DNA of 11,845 bases from Armatimonadota bacterium (lineage in GTDB: Bacteria; Armatimonadota; SYMT01): assembly GCA_020696885.1 (NCBI GenBank), contig JAJFMS010000062.1, positions 1 through 11,845 on the forward strand, read 5' to 3'. Below the pieces are notes generated by a model. It was not told the DNA's origin and did not search any database. It saw only the letters and a program-made list of their open reading frames with translations. How positions within the stretch are numbered: position 1 is the stretch's first letter; each line of letters begins with the position of its first letter. This document shows, one piece after another, positions 1 through 6,584 of this stretch. The position numbers and the translations under genes were made by a program.

Positions 1-38
1 AGTTGCTGGATCTTGACTGGGTCTAACCGATCCATCAT
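1..38 (-). CDS. Start of a downstream gene, truncated by the left window edge
   Basis: Two consecutive ATGs (38 and 35) preceded by a GGGAG-type ribosome binding site open a frame reading MMDRLDPVKIQQ to the window edge. Only about 12 codons are visible, so no family can be named. It continues the same strand as the cluster. The 119-nt gap with a palindrome before it may mean separate control. The call rests on the ribosome binding site, start and open frame, and could be wrong. Confidence 0.5.
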   Translation of the reverse strand, partial: MMDRLDPVKIQQ

Positions 39-42
39 CGCT

Positions 43-47
43 CTCCC
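43..47 (-). promoter_or_regulatory. Ribosome binding site GGGAG for the gene leaving the left edge
   Basis: GGGAG within a purine-rich run lies 4 nt before ATG 38 and 7 nt before ATG 35. The spacing favours the second ATG as the true start. Confidence 0.5.
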
Positions 48-92
48 TCGGTCGACCCGAACTTACTGTCTCCATCAAACCAACGTCCGCCC

Positions 93-121
93 TGGAACGG
101 TGGCCGAGTTCCATCTGGAAC
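93..121. promoter_or_regulatory. Operator-like palindrome GTTCCA-N2-TGGAAC with a third half-site
   Basis: On the plus strand GTTCCA (108-113) and TGGAAC (116-121) form a 14-bp palindrome, and a further TGGAAC lies at 93-98. It sits in the 119-nt gap, the longest in the window, upstream of the gene starting at 38 on the minus strand. A 2-nt centre is too short for an RNA hairpin, so a dimeric DNA-binding regulator site is more plausible. Alternatively the middle and third copies could pair as an RNA hairpin with a 9-nt loop. No convincing -35/-10 pair is visible. Confidence 0.4.
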
Positions 122-157
122 GCAGCCGCGAAGTTGAACAGCGGGTGCGCCGCTCAC

Positions 158-430
158 CTAACGCCTCCAGAACTGCCACCAGGGCCGGGGGCGGTCCCAG
201 TTCACCTCCGGCGTATGCTTCCGACTATGCTTTCGCCGCAGGTTGTCCAGCTTCTGGCACTGCTCCGGTGAAAGCAGGCTCCCGAGCCGGGCTGCATCCT
301 GATGGAGGCCGCGCCCGGGGGCGCGGGCCGGCTTTACGCCTGCCCGGAGCGGCCCGAGTTTGGCTTCGATGGATGCGAGCCCTTCGGTCAGCGACTGTTG
401 CGCGGCCTTGAGTTCTGGGCGCTCCGGCAT
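158..430 (-). CDS. Small basic protein with Trp-rich C-terminus
   Basis: This is a 90-aa protein. ATG 430 overlaps the stop of the 570-aa gene (TGATG), with GGAGG 6 nt upstream, an ideal site. It is too well placed to be chance. The N-terminal third is a predicted helix (ELKAAQQSLTEGLASIEAKL), the middle is basic and Pro/Gly-rich, and a second helix (SPEQCQKLDNLRRKHSRKH) follows. The last 13 residues (WDRPRPWWQFWRR) contain four tryptophans and four arginines. No domain is recognised. The basic aromatic tail could bind a partner groove, nucleic acid or a membrane surface; this is speculative. It is the last gene before the largest intergenic gap. Confidence 0.75.
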   Translation of the reverse strand: MPERPELKAAQQSLTEGLASIEAKLGPLRAGVKPARAPGRGLHQDAARLGSLLSPEQCQKLDNLRRKHSRKHTPEVNWDRPRPWWQFWRR

Positions 431-2142
431 CAGAGGCCTCCAGACTGCAGTGTGTCCGCTGCCTGGCGCAGGGCGGCGGCCAGGGCACCCCGTTGCTCCA
501 CCGTGGGGTTGGCGGCAAACTCGGTGAGCTGCAGCCGCAGTCGGTCGAGCTCGACGGCGGTGTCCCGCAGCCGCCGGAACCGGAAGGGAAAGGAGTTCCG
601 GTCCAGCTCCAGCACGGAGGTGAGGAAGGCGGTCCAGGTACTCCAGTCCGTCGAGCGCAGCGTGTTGATCTCGCTGCGGCGGTGTTGGAGATCGTTCACC
701 GCCTTCAGCAGCTTGACGATCTCGTCGCGGTAGGTGTCGACGTTCGCTCGCTCGCGGCTCCAGATCGTATCCAGGCTCTTCTGCATCTCGGCCCGAAGGG
801 AGGTGAAGTGCCTGTCAGCGTCCGCGTGGCCGTGCTGCACCATCGTCTTCAGCGCTTCCTGCGCCGCTGGACCGCACTTCGCTTCCCTCCGGGCCTCGGC
901 GAGCTGGAGGTTGAGGGTGGGGATCTGCTCCTCGAGGCTCTTCCACTCGTCCACGGCAAACCGGCACTCGCGGCCATCGGGAAACCGGAAGAAGATCAGG
1001 GTCGACTCTCGTTTCGCCTTGTCCCAGAGGCACTCTTCCATCGCCGCGAGGACCGGCGCGTTCTCTTGCGGGGGTGGCGGGCGGAGCAGCCAGTGCTCCG
1101 GGGTAAAGACCTGCCGGTCGCGCTCCTTCCACCATGGATCGAGCACCATCCGGTAGGCCGCGGGGGGAAGGTTAGCAATCGGCGGCTGATCGTACTGTGC
1201 CGGACGCACCAGGTGGAGGGGCGGCAACGGCGGGAAGTCCGGACCTAGTGGTCCCACTTCCACCCGCGCGTGGCGGAACTGTCGGATTACGGCCTCCGGG
1301 GAGCGACAGAACCAGTGGCGCAACGCGGCCGCGCCGCCGGATTCATCGGTCTCCGGGTAGACGGAGAGGTACACGGGCAGCTCCGACTGTTCGGACCACC
1401 ACCGGCAATTCTGCAGCTCCTCCTCGAGCTCGGTGATCCGGTACTGCAGCGCCTCCATGGCGGCCAGGGGATCTCCGGGCCGATCCGTCGCCTCGTCGGG
1501 GAAGAGGCGGATCGGGATCGGATACTGGCTCCGTGGAGAAGGTGCGGGGGTGGCCTTGATGCGAGGTTCCGGACCCCGCCCACTCATCACCCGGGGGCCT
1601 GCCGGCAGCCCGCCCTTCGAAGAACGGAAGAGGCTCTCGAACTGATCCCGGTGCCCCAGGTTTACCCGCGCGCCGGTTTCCAATATCAACCCGACGCCGG
1701 TTTCGGACACCGGCGTTGTGTGGTGCTGACCGAACGACCAGGGTTGGTACCAGCCCAGTGGACGAGGGTTCGCGCTCAGGTCCTGTAAGGCCCTTGCCAC
1801 CGTGACCTCCGTGTCGTCCGCGGGAGTGCGGCCGTAATACAGCTCCCATTCGGGCTGGCGGAGAAACCAGCCCAGGAGGTGGTAGTCCGGCAGCCGGCTG
1901 AAGGCGATGGCATGGGGTGCCCGGCCGTTCCGGAGTAGTGCGGGAGGCACTTCGGCAGGCTTCAGAGCGCGGATCCACAACTCCAGGTCGCCTTGCCGGT
2001 CGAACCAGAGCTGCACGAAGCGGTGGAGCACGTCGTCGAAGCCGTAGTAGAGACCCAGGAACTGGCAGACCGCGGGCTCGTACGGCCACGGCTCGAGCGG
2101 CACGGTGCCGGCGACCGGGCTGGGGGTTTGTGGTTGGCTCAT
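430..2142 (-). CDS. Uncharacterised 570-aa protein with coiled-coil regions
   Basis: I chose ATG 2142 because it forms an ATGA overlap with the preceding stop and has AAAGG 8 nt upstream. The longer ORF from 2301 begins inside the previous gene and is low complexity. The family is not recognised. Residues 20-150 look like a folded domain rich in aromatics (FLGLYYGFDDVLHRFVQLWF; WFLRQPEWELYYGRTP). Residues 175-210 form a Pro/Arg/Ser linker. Residues 226-248 include a short coiled coil (RITELEEELQN). Residues 255-400 contain beta-like segments (ELPVYLSVYPE; TLIFFRFPDGRECRFAVDEW). Residues 400-570 are long charged helices, likely coiled coil. There is no catalytic motif, signal peptide or membrane span. 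It is the second largest protein of the cluster and is translationally coupled at both ends (ATGA and TGATG), so it is probably a core structural or partner subunit of the MoxR-vWA module. Confidence 0.85.
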   Translation of the reverse strand: MSQPQTPSPVAGTVPLEPWPYEPAVCQFLGLYYGFDDVLHRFVQLWFDRQGDLELWIRALKPAEVPPALLRNGRAPHAIAFSRLPDYHLLGWFLRQPEWELYYGRTPADDTEVTVARALQDLSANPRPLGWYQPWSFGQHHTTPVSETGVGLILETGARVNLGHRDQFESLFRSSKGGLPAGPRVMSGRGPEPRIKATPAPSPRSQYPIPIRLFPDEATDRPGDPLAAMEALQYRITELEEELQNCRWWSEQSELPVYLSVYPETDESGGAAALRHWFCRSPEAVIRQFRHARVEVGPLGPDFPPLPPLHLVRPAQYDQPPIANLPPAAYRMVLDPWWKERDRQVFTPEHWLLRPPPPQENAPVLAAMEECLWDKAKRESTLIFFRFPDGRECRFAVDEWKSLEEQIPTLNLQLAEARREAKCGPAAQEALKTMVQHGHADADRHFTSLRAEMQKSLDTIWSRERANVDTYRDEIVKLLKAVNDLQHRRSEINTLRSTDWSTWTAFLTSVLELDRNSFPFRFRRLRDTAVELDRLRLQLTEFAANPTVEQRGALAAALRQAADTLQSGGL

Positions 2143-2630
2143 CGCGCTAACCTTTCCACGTGCTCCAACAGATAATCCCAGGCGGCCTGGCGCACGGTGC
2201 CCCGGGGACCCAGGTCGTGGTAGTCGGCCTCCACGCAGCGGACGTCCTGCTGGGCGGTGGGGGAGGGGTCCGGCCGCCAGGAGACCGAGCTGGTCCCGCA
2301 CACCAGGCGCACGAGGGAGCTTTCACGCGCCACCGAGCGGAGGGCGGCGCGGACGTGGCGGAGCTCGTCATCGTGCTCGGGCACGTGTCCCGGTGGGCCG
2401 GCCACCGTCACCAGGCCATAGTCGTACGGGCGGGTACGGTCGTGCTCCGCCGGCTCGCCGGCGGGCGCCTGCGCTGAAGTGATGCGGCGCAGCGCCCGCA
2501 CTGCCGGACTGTCATAGGCGCCGGAACTGATGACGTCGGTGCACGGTGGCTCTCGCAGGTAATAGGCGGGGAAGAACGTGTTCACCCGGGGCAGCCAGAC
2601 CGGCGCACCGTGTTCCCGGATTTCCCGCAT
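2139..2630 (-). CDS. C-terminal half of a vWA-like domain (probable continuation of the upstream ORF)
   Basis: This is a 163-aa ORF, 19 nt downstream of the ViaA-like ORF and in the +1 frame relative to it. Its content fits the later elements of a vWA fold: strand APVWLPRVNTFF (9-20), strand YDYGLVTVAGPPG (70-81) where ViaA-type proteins have the 'vvisDf' strand, helix DELRHVRAALRSVA (88-101), strand SLVRLVCGTSSVSW (105-118), and a final helix TVRQAAWDYLLEHVERLA (145-162). The MIDAS aspartate in the fourth strand is not present (VAGPP). The frame is open for at least 23 codons upstream of ATG 2630, with GC-rich third positions, and overlaps the end of the 350-aa ORF. The ATG directly abuts GGAG with no spacer, a poor initiation context. 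It is probably the second part of one vWA protein. The stop overlaps the next gene (ATGA). Confidence 0.72.
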   Translation of the reverse strand: MREIREHGAPVWLPRVNTFFPAYYLREPPCTDVISSGAYDSPAVRALRRITSAQAPAGEPAEHDRTRPYDYGLVTVAGPPGHVPEHDDELRHVRAALRSVARESSLVRLVCGTSSVSWRPDPSPTAQQDVRCVEADYHDLGPRGTVRQAAWDYLLEHVERLAR

Positions 2631-2649
2631 CTCCGGCGCGGCGGCCAGG

Positions 2650-3702
2650 TTAGGCCCGGGTGCGGCGGATCCCTCCGGCCGGCGGGGTGCGTTCGTACAT
2701 GGCGCGCCCTACCTCGACTACCCACGCCAGGAGGAGCCGATGGGGCGCCTGCTGAGCGGCGTATCGGTCGAAGTAGAGCACCTGCTTCAGGGCTACTCGC
2801 TCCATAAAGTAGGGCCGCGCCAGATCGGAGCGCAGCACGGCGGTAGGACTGCCCTTCCGGGAGATATCGTGGTTTCCGAGCTCCGGCGACCGCGCCGACT
2901 GCTGCTCAAGCGGTGTGAGGGTGCGCTGCAGATACCGCACCCGTGTCCTCTGCCGGGCGGTCAACACCAGCGCCTGGTAGTCCAGGCTTCCCTGCAGCAG
3001 GGGGAGGTCCAGTCCCGCAGGACCTTCAGGTGCGCGTGCGGCTCCCCGAATCAGGTAAGCGGCGGTGGCCCGGCCAAACGGCTCGACGAGGGTGTCCGAC
3101 AGATCGCCCCAGGTGGTAAGGCACCGCTTGAGGAACGCCTTCGCGCCGGCGTCCCCCTGCGCGAGACGTGGGAGGTCCCGTGCAGACGGATCCAGACGCA
3201 CCAGGTGGCTGCGGACGCGCGCGGGGAGCTCCAGTTCCGGCGCCCGCCGGCTGAGTGCGGCGGCCATGATTTCCACGAACACGGCACAGGCTCGGGCCAT
3301 GGGAGAGCCGGCTCCGCCGTCGGTGTTGGTCGCTGCGGCGGCCCGCGGGTGCTGTTGGGCAGCCCGCCTGGCTCCGTCGATGGCGCCGCGGAGCGCGCCG
3401 TGAGCCGCCGCGGTGTTGAGCGCCCGGCAATAGGTTTGCCCCAAGGCAGGCTCGTCACTCAGCGGCCAGCCGTGTCGGCACTCATAGTAGAGGCGACCCC
3501 CTTCCAGGAACATCAGGGTGAGGTCCGCGACTACGGAGAGCGGCAGGTCGCAGCCGAGGCGCAGCAGGCGCGGGTAGAGTTGGCCGCACACGAAGGCCCA
3601 GCGGCTCTCCCCATCGAGCTCGGTACGCAGGAGCGGCGGCGGCGCGCAGATCGCGGCATACTCCCCGGCCAACCAGCTTTCCATCCCTCGCTGTTGCATC
3701 AT
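2650..3702 (-). CDS. ViaA/CoxE-like protein: helical domain and start of a vWA domain (broken)
   Basis: This is a 350-aa ORF directly after the MoxR gene. It starts with a double ATG (3702 and 3699) with GAGG 5 nt ahead. Residues 1-260 are mainly helical. Residues 276-295 (GNHDISRKGSPTAVLRSDLA) resemble the 'DIS.rGs...LLPSELA' stretch that precedes the vWA domain in ViaA/CoxE-type proteins. Residues 322-335 (RLLLAWVVEVGRAM) fit the first vWA strand, where 'lvvDvSgSM' is expected. The metal-binding DxSxS would read E330-x-G332-x-A334, so the MIDAS site is degenerate. The ORF ends 15 residues later at TAA, far too early for a complete vWA domain. The remainder appears in the +1 frame in the following ORF. 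Such proteins partner MoxR ATPases. Family assignment rests on motif reading only. Truncation by frameshift is likely. Confidence 0.8.
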   Translation of the reverse strand: MMQQRGMESWLAGEYAAICAPPPLLRTELDGESRWAFVCGQLYPRLLRLGCDLPLSVVADLTLMFLEGGRLYYECRHGWPLSDEPALGQTYCRALNTAAAHGALRGAIDGARRAAQQHPRAAAATNTDGGAGSPMARACAVFVEIMAAALSRRAPELELPARVRSHLVRLDPSARDLPRLAQGDAGAKAFLKRCLTTWGDLSDTLVEPFGRATAAYLIRGAARAPEGPAGLDLPLLQGSLDYQALVLTARQRTRVRYLQRTLTPLEQQSARSPELGNHDISRKGSPTAVLRSDLARPYFMERVALKQVLYFDRYAAQQAPHRLLLAWVVEVGRAMYERTPPAGGIRRTRA

Positions 3703-3719
3703 TGGGTCCTCGGGACGAC

Positions 3720-5000
3720 TCAGGATGGCCGCTCGATGTACGTCTCTACCTGGCGCGTCAGGGTCCCCAGGGAAGCGGGGTCGTCCCAGGTATGACGTAG
3801 GATCCGGAGGTCGGTCTTGTTCGGCGGGCCCTCGTGAGCGAACAACGCGTGCGCGCGCAGTACGGAGAACAAGCGGATGAACTTCCGGTCGTCGACGCGG
3901 CAGAGGGGCGGGCTCTGCCCCATCAGGGACACCACCGCACCGCGGTAGAGCGTGACGAACGACTTGATCTGTGGGTCCTCGAGGTCCGGGCCGCCCCAGC
4001 TTTCGGTCATCGCGCGGTTCAGCCAGAGCAAGTCGTTGAGGCAGGAGACCGGGGCGGCCGCCGTTTCCTGCGGGTCGTATCCGGCCCGGAGGTCTTCCAC
4101 CTCATCGGCCCACCCGAGCTTGAGCAAGGCCAGCCGGGCATCCAGCTCCTTACTGCTCGGCGGGGGGCTGGCGGGAGGCGGGGCGGGCGCGGCAGGCCGG
4201 CCCAGCGAGGGAGTGCCCGGCGGCCGGGTTGCCGCCGGGGGTGGAGCGGGCATCCGGTTGGCTTCCGGCCCGCGGGGCAGCGGTTGGCTATGGAGGCGGA
4301 TGACGAACCGCGCGTAGAACGCCTGCAGCTCATCCAATTGCCGGCCAGTCGGGACGGTATTGGACGCGCCGAAGATCAGGCGGCCTTTCGCCTTTCGGAT
4401 CACGCCTCCTTCGTAGACCCTGCGCTCGTTGATGATGGAGAGGAGGCTGTTCAGGATCGCTGAATTGGATCGGAACACCTCGTCCAGGAAGATGACCTCG
4501 GCTTCCGTGATGCTGCCCGCCGGAAGCCGACGGAACGCCGGGGCTTCCTGCTGCAGGCCGCGCAAGTCCACTACCCCCAGGATCTCGTCGGGCTCGGTGA
4601 AGCCGTGGAGCTGATACTGGAAGTAGCTTTCCTCCGTCTGCTCGGCGCCCACCCGCTGCATGCCCAGCCCCTCACAGAAGCGGGAGATGATCTTGCTCTT
4701 GGCGGTGCCGGGCTCGCCGATGAGCAGCAGCGGCTGCTGCGAGATGGAGCCGACGATCACCATGCGGATGATCTCTTCTTTGGCCACGAACCGCTTGTTG
4801 AGCTCTGTCTCCAGCTTCTTCACGCGCGCCAGTACCGTGGGCGTGTGTCGTTGTAGCAGCTCGAGCATCGCATCCCGTCGCCGCGCGTCGAAGGCTTTCG
4901 TCTTCGGGTCGTAGCAGCTCAGCGCCTCCCGGATGCGAGTGGTCCACCTCGGGGCGCGGAAATCTTCCAGGCTCTCAACCTCGTTCCAGGGAAGCAGCAT
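3720..5000 (-). CDS. RavA-like MoxR-family AAA+ ATPase
   Basis: This 426-aa protein is a MoxR AAA+ ATPase, a ring-forming family that uses ATP to remodel or activate protein complexes, usually with a vWA partner. Visible motifs: Walker A GEPGTAKS (95-102), the MoxR segment GFTEPDEILG (133-142), Walker B VIFLDE (169-174), the NSLLSIINERRVYEGG helix region (184-199), sensor 1 GASN (211-214), an arginine-finger segment FYARFVIRL (228-236) closely resembling RavA's ALYDRMLIRL, and a sensor 2-like DDRKFIRLFSVLRAH (370-384). A Pro/Ala-rich stretch (about 240-283) separates the AAA core from the C-terminal lid, which is unusual for MoxR proteins. The ATG at 5000 has AGGA about 9 nt upstream. The next gene starts 17 nt downstream and looks like a ViaA-type vWA protein, matching the RavA-ViaA gene order. 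It appears catalytically intact. Confidence 0.96.
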   Translation of the reverse strand: MLLPWNEVESLEDFRAPRWTTRIREALSCYDPKTKAFDARRRDAMLELLQRHTPTVLARVKKLETELNKRFVAKEEIIRMVIVGSISQQPLLLIGEPGTAKSKIISRFCEGLGMQRVGAEQTEESYFQYQLHGFTEPDEILGVVDLRGLQQEAPAFRRLPAGSITEAEVIFLDEVFRSNSAILNSLLSIINERRVYEGGVIRKAKGRLIFGASNTVPTGRQLDELQAFYARFVIRLHSQPLPRGPEANRMPAPPPAATRPPGTPSLGRPAAPAPPPASPPPSSKELDARLALLKLGWADEVEDLRAGYDPQETAAAPVSCLNDLLWLNRAMTESWGGPDLEDPQIKSFVTLYRGAVVSLMGQSPPLCRVDDRKFIRLFSVLRAHALFAHEGPPNKTDLRILRHTWDDPASLGTLTRQVETYIERPS

Positions 5001-5022
5001 CGTTACTCATCCTGTCAGCCCG

Positions 5023-5050
5023 CCGTCACTACGCCCGAGCGAGTTGACGG
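5023..5050 (-). repeat. Inverted repeat CCGTCA / TGACGG in the gap before the MoxR gene
   Basis: The 63-nt gap between the 88-aa ORF and the MoxR gene holds perfect 6-base arms at 5023-5028 and 5045-5050, separated by 16 nt. Inside the loop a short CGC/GCG pair around TCGG could extend the fold. No T-run follows, so it does not look like an intrinsic terminator. It could be an mRNA processing or translation-tuning hairpin, a protein site, or chance. Confidence 0.35.
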
Positions 5051-5063
5051 TCAGTTCGTTGTC

Positions 5064-5330
5064 TTATTTGCGATCCCGCTCCGGCGGGTGCTCCCCGGCT
5101 TCTCGCTGCTCCTGGGAGAGAAACCGCTCCTGGAGTACCGCAAGACGCGCAGCGTGAGACTCGATAGGGCGTCCTTCCCACCACTCGAGGGTGCCGGTGG
5201 AGTCCTGCAGCCGCACCAGCTCTTCATACGCTAGCTGGGCTGCTGGTCTGCGGGGCAGCCTCTTCAGGTGATCCAGGGCCTGGTTTAAGCGGCGCCAGGC
5301 TCCGAAGAGCTCCGCGCTCGCGGGACGCAT
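5064..5330 (-). CDS. Small hypothetical protein, in frame with the preceding gene
   Basis: This is an 88-aa ORF from ATG 5330 to TAA. The sequence is helical and charged (FGAWRRLNQALDHLKRLPRR; RLAVLQERFLSQEQREAGEH) with no recognisable domain. Codon third positions are GC-rich like those of its neighbours, which supports real coding. The only Shine-Dalgarno-like sequence (GGAGG) ends just 2 nt before ATG, closer than usual. There is no alternative ATG, GTG or TTG upstream in frame. The 20 codons between the preceding TAG and this ATG are open, lie in the same frame as the 395-aa gene and also have GC-rich third positions. Either this is a separate small gene, or it is the C-terminal part of the 395-aa protein cut off by a nonsense mutation or sequence error. 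Confidence 0.6.
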   Translation of the reverse strand: MRPASAELFGAWRRLNQALDHLKRLPRRPAAQLAYEELVRLQDSTGTLEWWEGRPIESHAARLAVLQERFLSQEQREAGEHPPERDRK

Positions 5331-5390
5331 CGCCTCCGGGCAGTACGGATACTCCAGCCCGATCCTCGACAGCGTGCCGGCGCGTAGCGA

Positions 5391-6578
5391 CTAATGAAAG
5401 TAGAAGAGCAACAGGAACCGGCGCAGGCGCCACGCCTCCTCGTCGTCACTGTTTACCTGGACCGAGGCGGTGCGGAAGAGCGCCGCTACTGGGCTGGGCA
5501 GCGGATTCGCCAGGCGCGATAGGGCACAGCGCTCCGCCATCCGGATGGCGACCCAGTGCTGAAGACCCTCGGCTGCAGGATCCACGGCGATGGGTAGCAG
5601 CGTGAAGCGGGCGGGATCCGAGGACGATGGGTCCGCCACCTCGGGCGGCGGGCTCGGAGTGGCCGCAGTGGGAGCGGCGTTCGCGCGCAGGCGGAGTCCG
5701 GTAAGCGGGCTGAGCCGCTGCCATGCGATCCGGAGATCGGTCAGATGCTTGACCGCGATCTTCTGCCAGGCTTCTCTGGCCTCCAGTTCCCGGCATTGGG
5801 TAGCGACGACGCGCCACGCCTCGCGCCGCTTCCGGCGACTCGCGGCCGCTCCAGGCCACCAGCGGAGGCGAGCGTGTGCTGCCAGGGCCTGACTTCGTGC
5901 CTCGCGGGCTTGACGGAGCTCCAGCCCCAGTCGCTCTAACTGCTGGTCATACTCGAAGCTTTTCCGTTCCAGATCCTGGCTGAATAGGTCCAGCAGGATC
6001 AGGTCTCCGCTAACCGGCGTACTGAAGGTCGGGACCTTCGTCAGCCACTCGGTGAGCTGCCCCGCTACCTCCTGGAGCCCTCCGTCCGCCACGCCGGCGG
6101 CGCGCGCCTCGATGAGGTGGTAGAGGTTGTAGAGCGCTACGGCCGCCTGCGCCCCCACGGCTCCCCAGGGCGCAGGGCAGGCGTCGCCATCCTGTAGCAC
6201 CGTGTGCCGGGTTTGGAACGCGATCAGTCGCGCGGTGAGCTGCGCGGGAAGTGCCTCTTGACACCAGGCTTCGTGCCAGAAGGCCAGGTCGGCGAGGCGG
6301 CCCGCGGCCAGCAATTCCCCCCACTCTTGCCGGATCTTCGGGTCTTTCGTCTCCGGGAGGCTCTGTGAGCCCCACCAACCCTTGAGGCCGGCGGGCGCCG
6401 CCTTATCGTTCGCCCGGGCAAGTTGCTCCCCGCTGATTACCCGCGCCAGAAAGGGACTCACGCGACTGTCGGTGAGCACCTGCGGCCTCCGAGCCCCCTC
6501 CGGAGTGGGGGCGTTGACGCGGGGCAGCACGTAGCCCAGGTGATCTGCAAGCGCATCGTAAAGATCGAAGATACTCAT
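5391..6578 (-). CDS. Uncharacterised mostly helical protein, possibly truncated by TAG
   Basis: This is a 395-aa protein that I do not recognise. The ATG at 6578 follows the tubulin-like stop by 6 nt, with GGGAG 9 nt upstream inside the preceding coding end. Residues 80-185 look alpha-helical (EWGELLAAGRLADLAFWHEA; AVALYNLYHLIEARAAGVA). Residues 195-290 are a long charged helix rich in Arg, Glu and Leu, a coiled-coil candidate. Residues 303-320 form an Ala/Pro/Ser linker. The last 70 residues are again helical and end LRRFLLLFYFH. There is no enzyme motif, zinc site, signal peptide or convincing membrane segment; the final LLLFYF is too short to span a membrane. The reading frame continues without another stop beyond the TAG (5393-5391) into the 88-aa ORF, so this may be the first four fifths of a roughly 504-aa protein. 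Its position between the tubulin-like and MoxR genes suggests a dedicated structural partner. Confidence 0.8.
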   Translation of the reverse strand: MSIFDLYDALADHLGYVLPRVNAPTPEGARRPQVLTDSRVSPFLARVISGEQLARANDKAAPAGLKGWWGSQSLPETKDPKIRQEWGELLAAGRLADLAFWHEAWCQEALPAQLTARLIAFQTRHTVLQDGDACPAPWGAVGAQAAVALYNLYHLIEARAAGVADGGLQEVAGQLTEWLTKVPTFSTPVSGDLILLDLFSQDLERKSFEYDQQLERLGLELRQAREARSQALAAHARLRWWPGAAASRRKRREAWRVVATQCRELEAREAWQKIAVKHLTDLRIAWQRLSPLTGLRLRANAAPTAATPSPPPEVADPSSSDPARFTLLPIAVDPAAEGLQHWVAIRMAERCALSRLANPLPSPVAALFRTASVQVNSDDEEAWRLRRFLLLFYFH

Positions 6579-6584
6579 CCGAGC

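Noticed and set aside
140..154. Hairpin AGCGG-N5-CCGCT just after the 90-aa gene, considered as a terminator
   Set aside because: The stem is only 5 bp and no T-run follows on the minus strand, so it does not support an intrinsic terminator.
493..1248. 251-aa open frame on the plus strand
   Set aside because: It is antisense to the 570-aa gene. The composition is that of a reverse-strand shadow and there is no supporting start context.
2578..3795. 405-aa open frame on the plus strand
   Set aside because: It is antisense to the ViaA-like ORFs, crosses the ends of two well-supported genes and its translation is low-complexity with no fold-like pattern. Long antisense frames are expected at this GC content.
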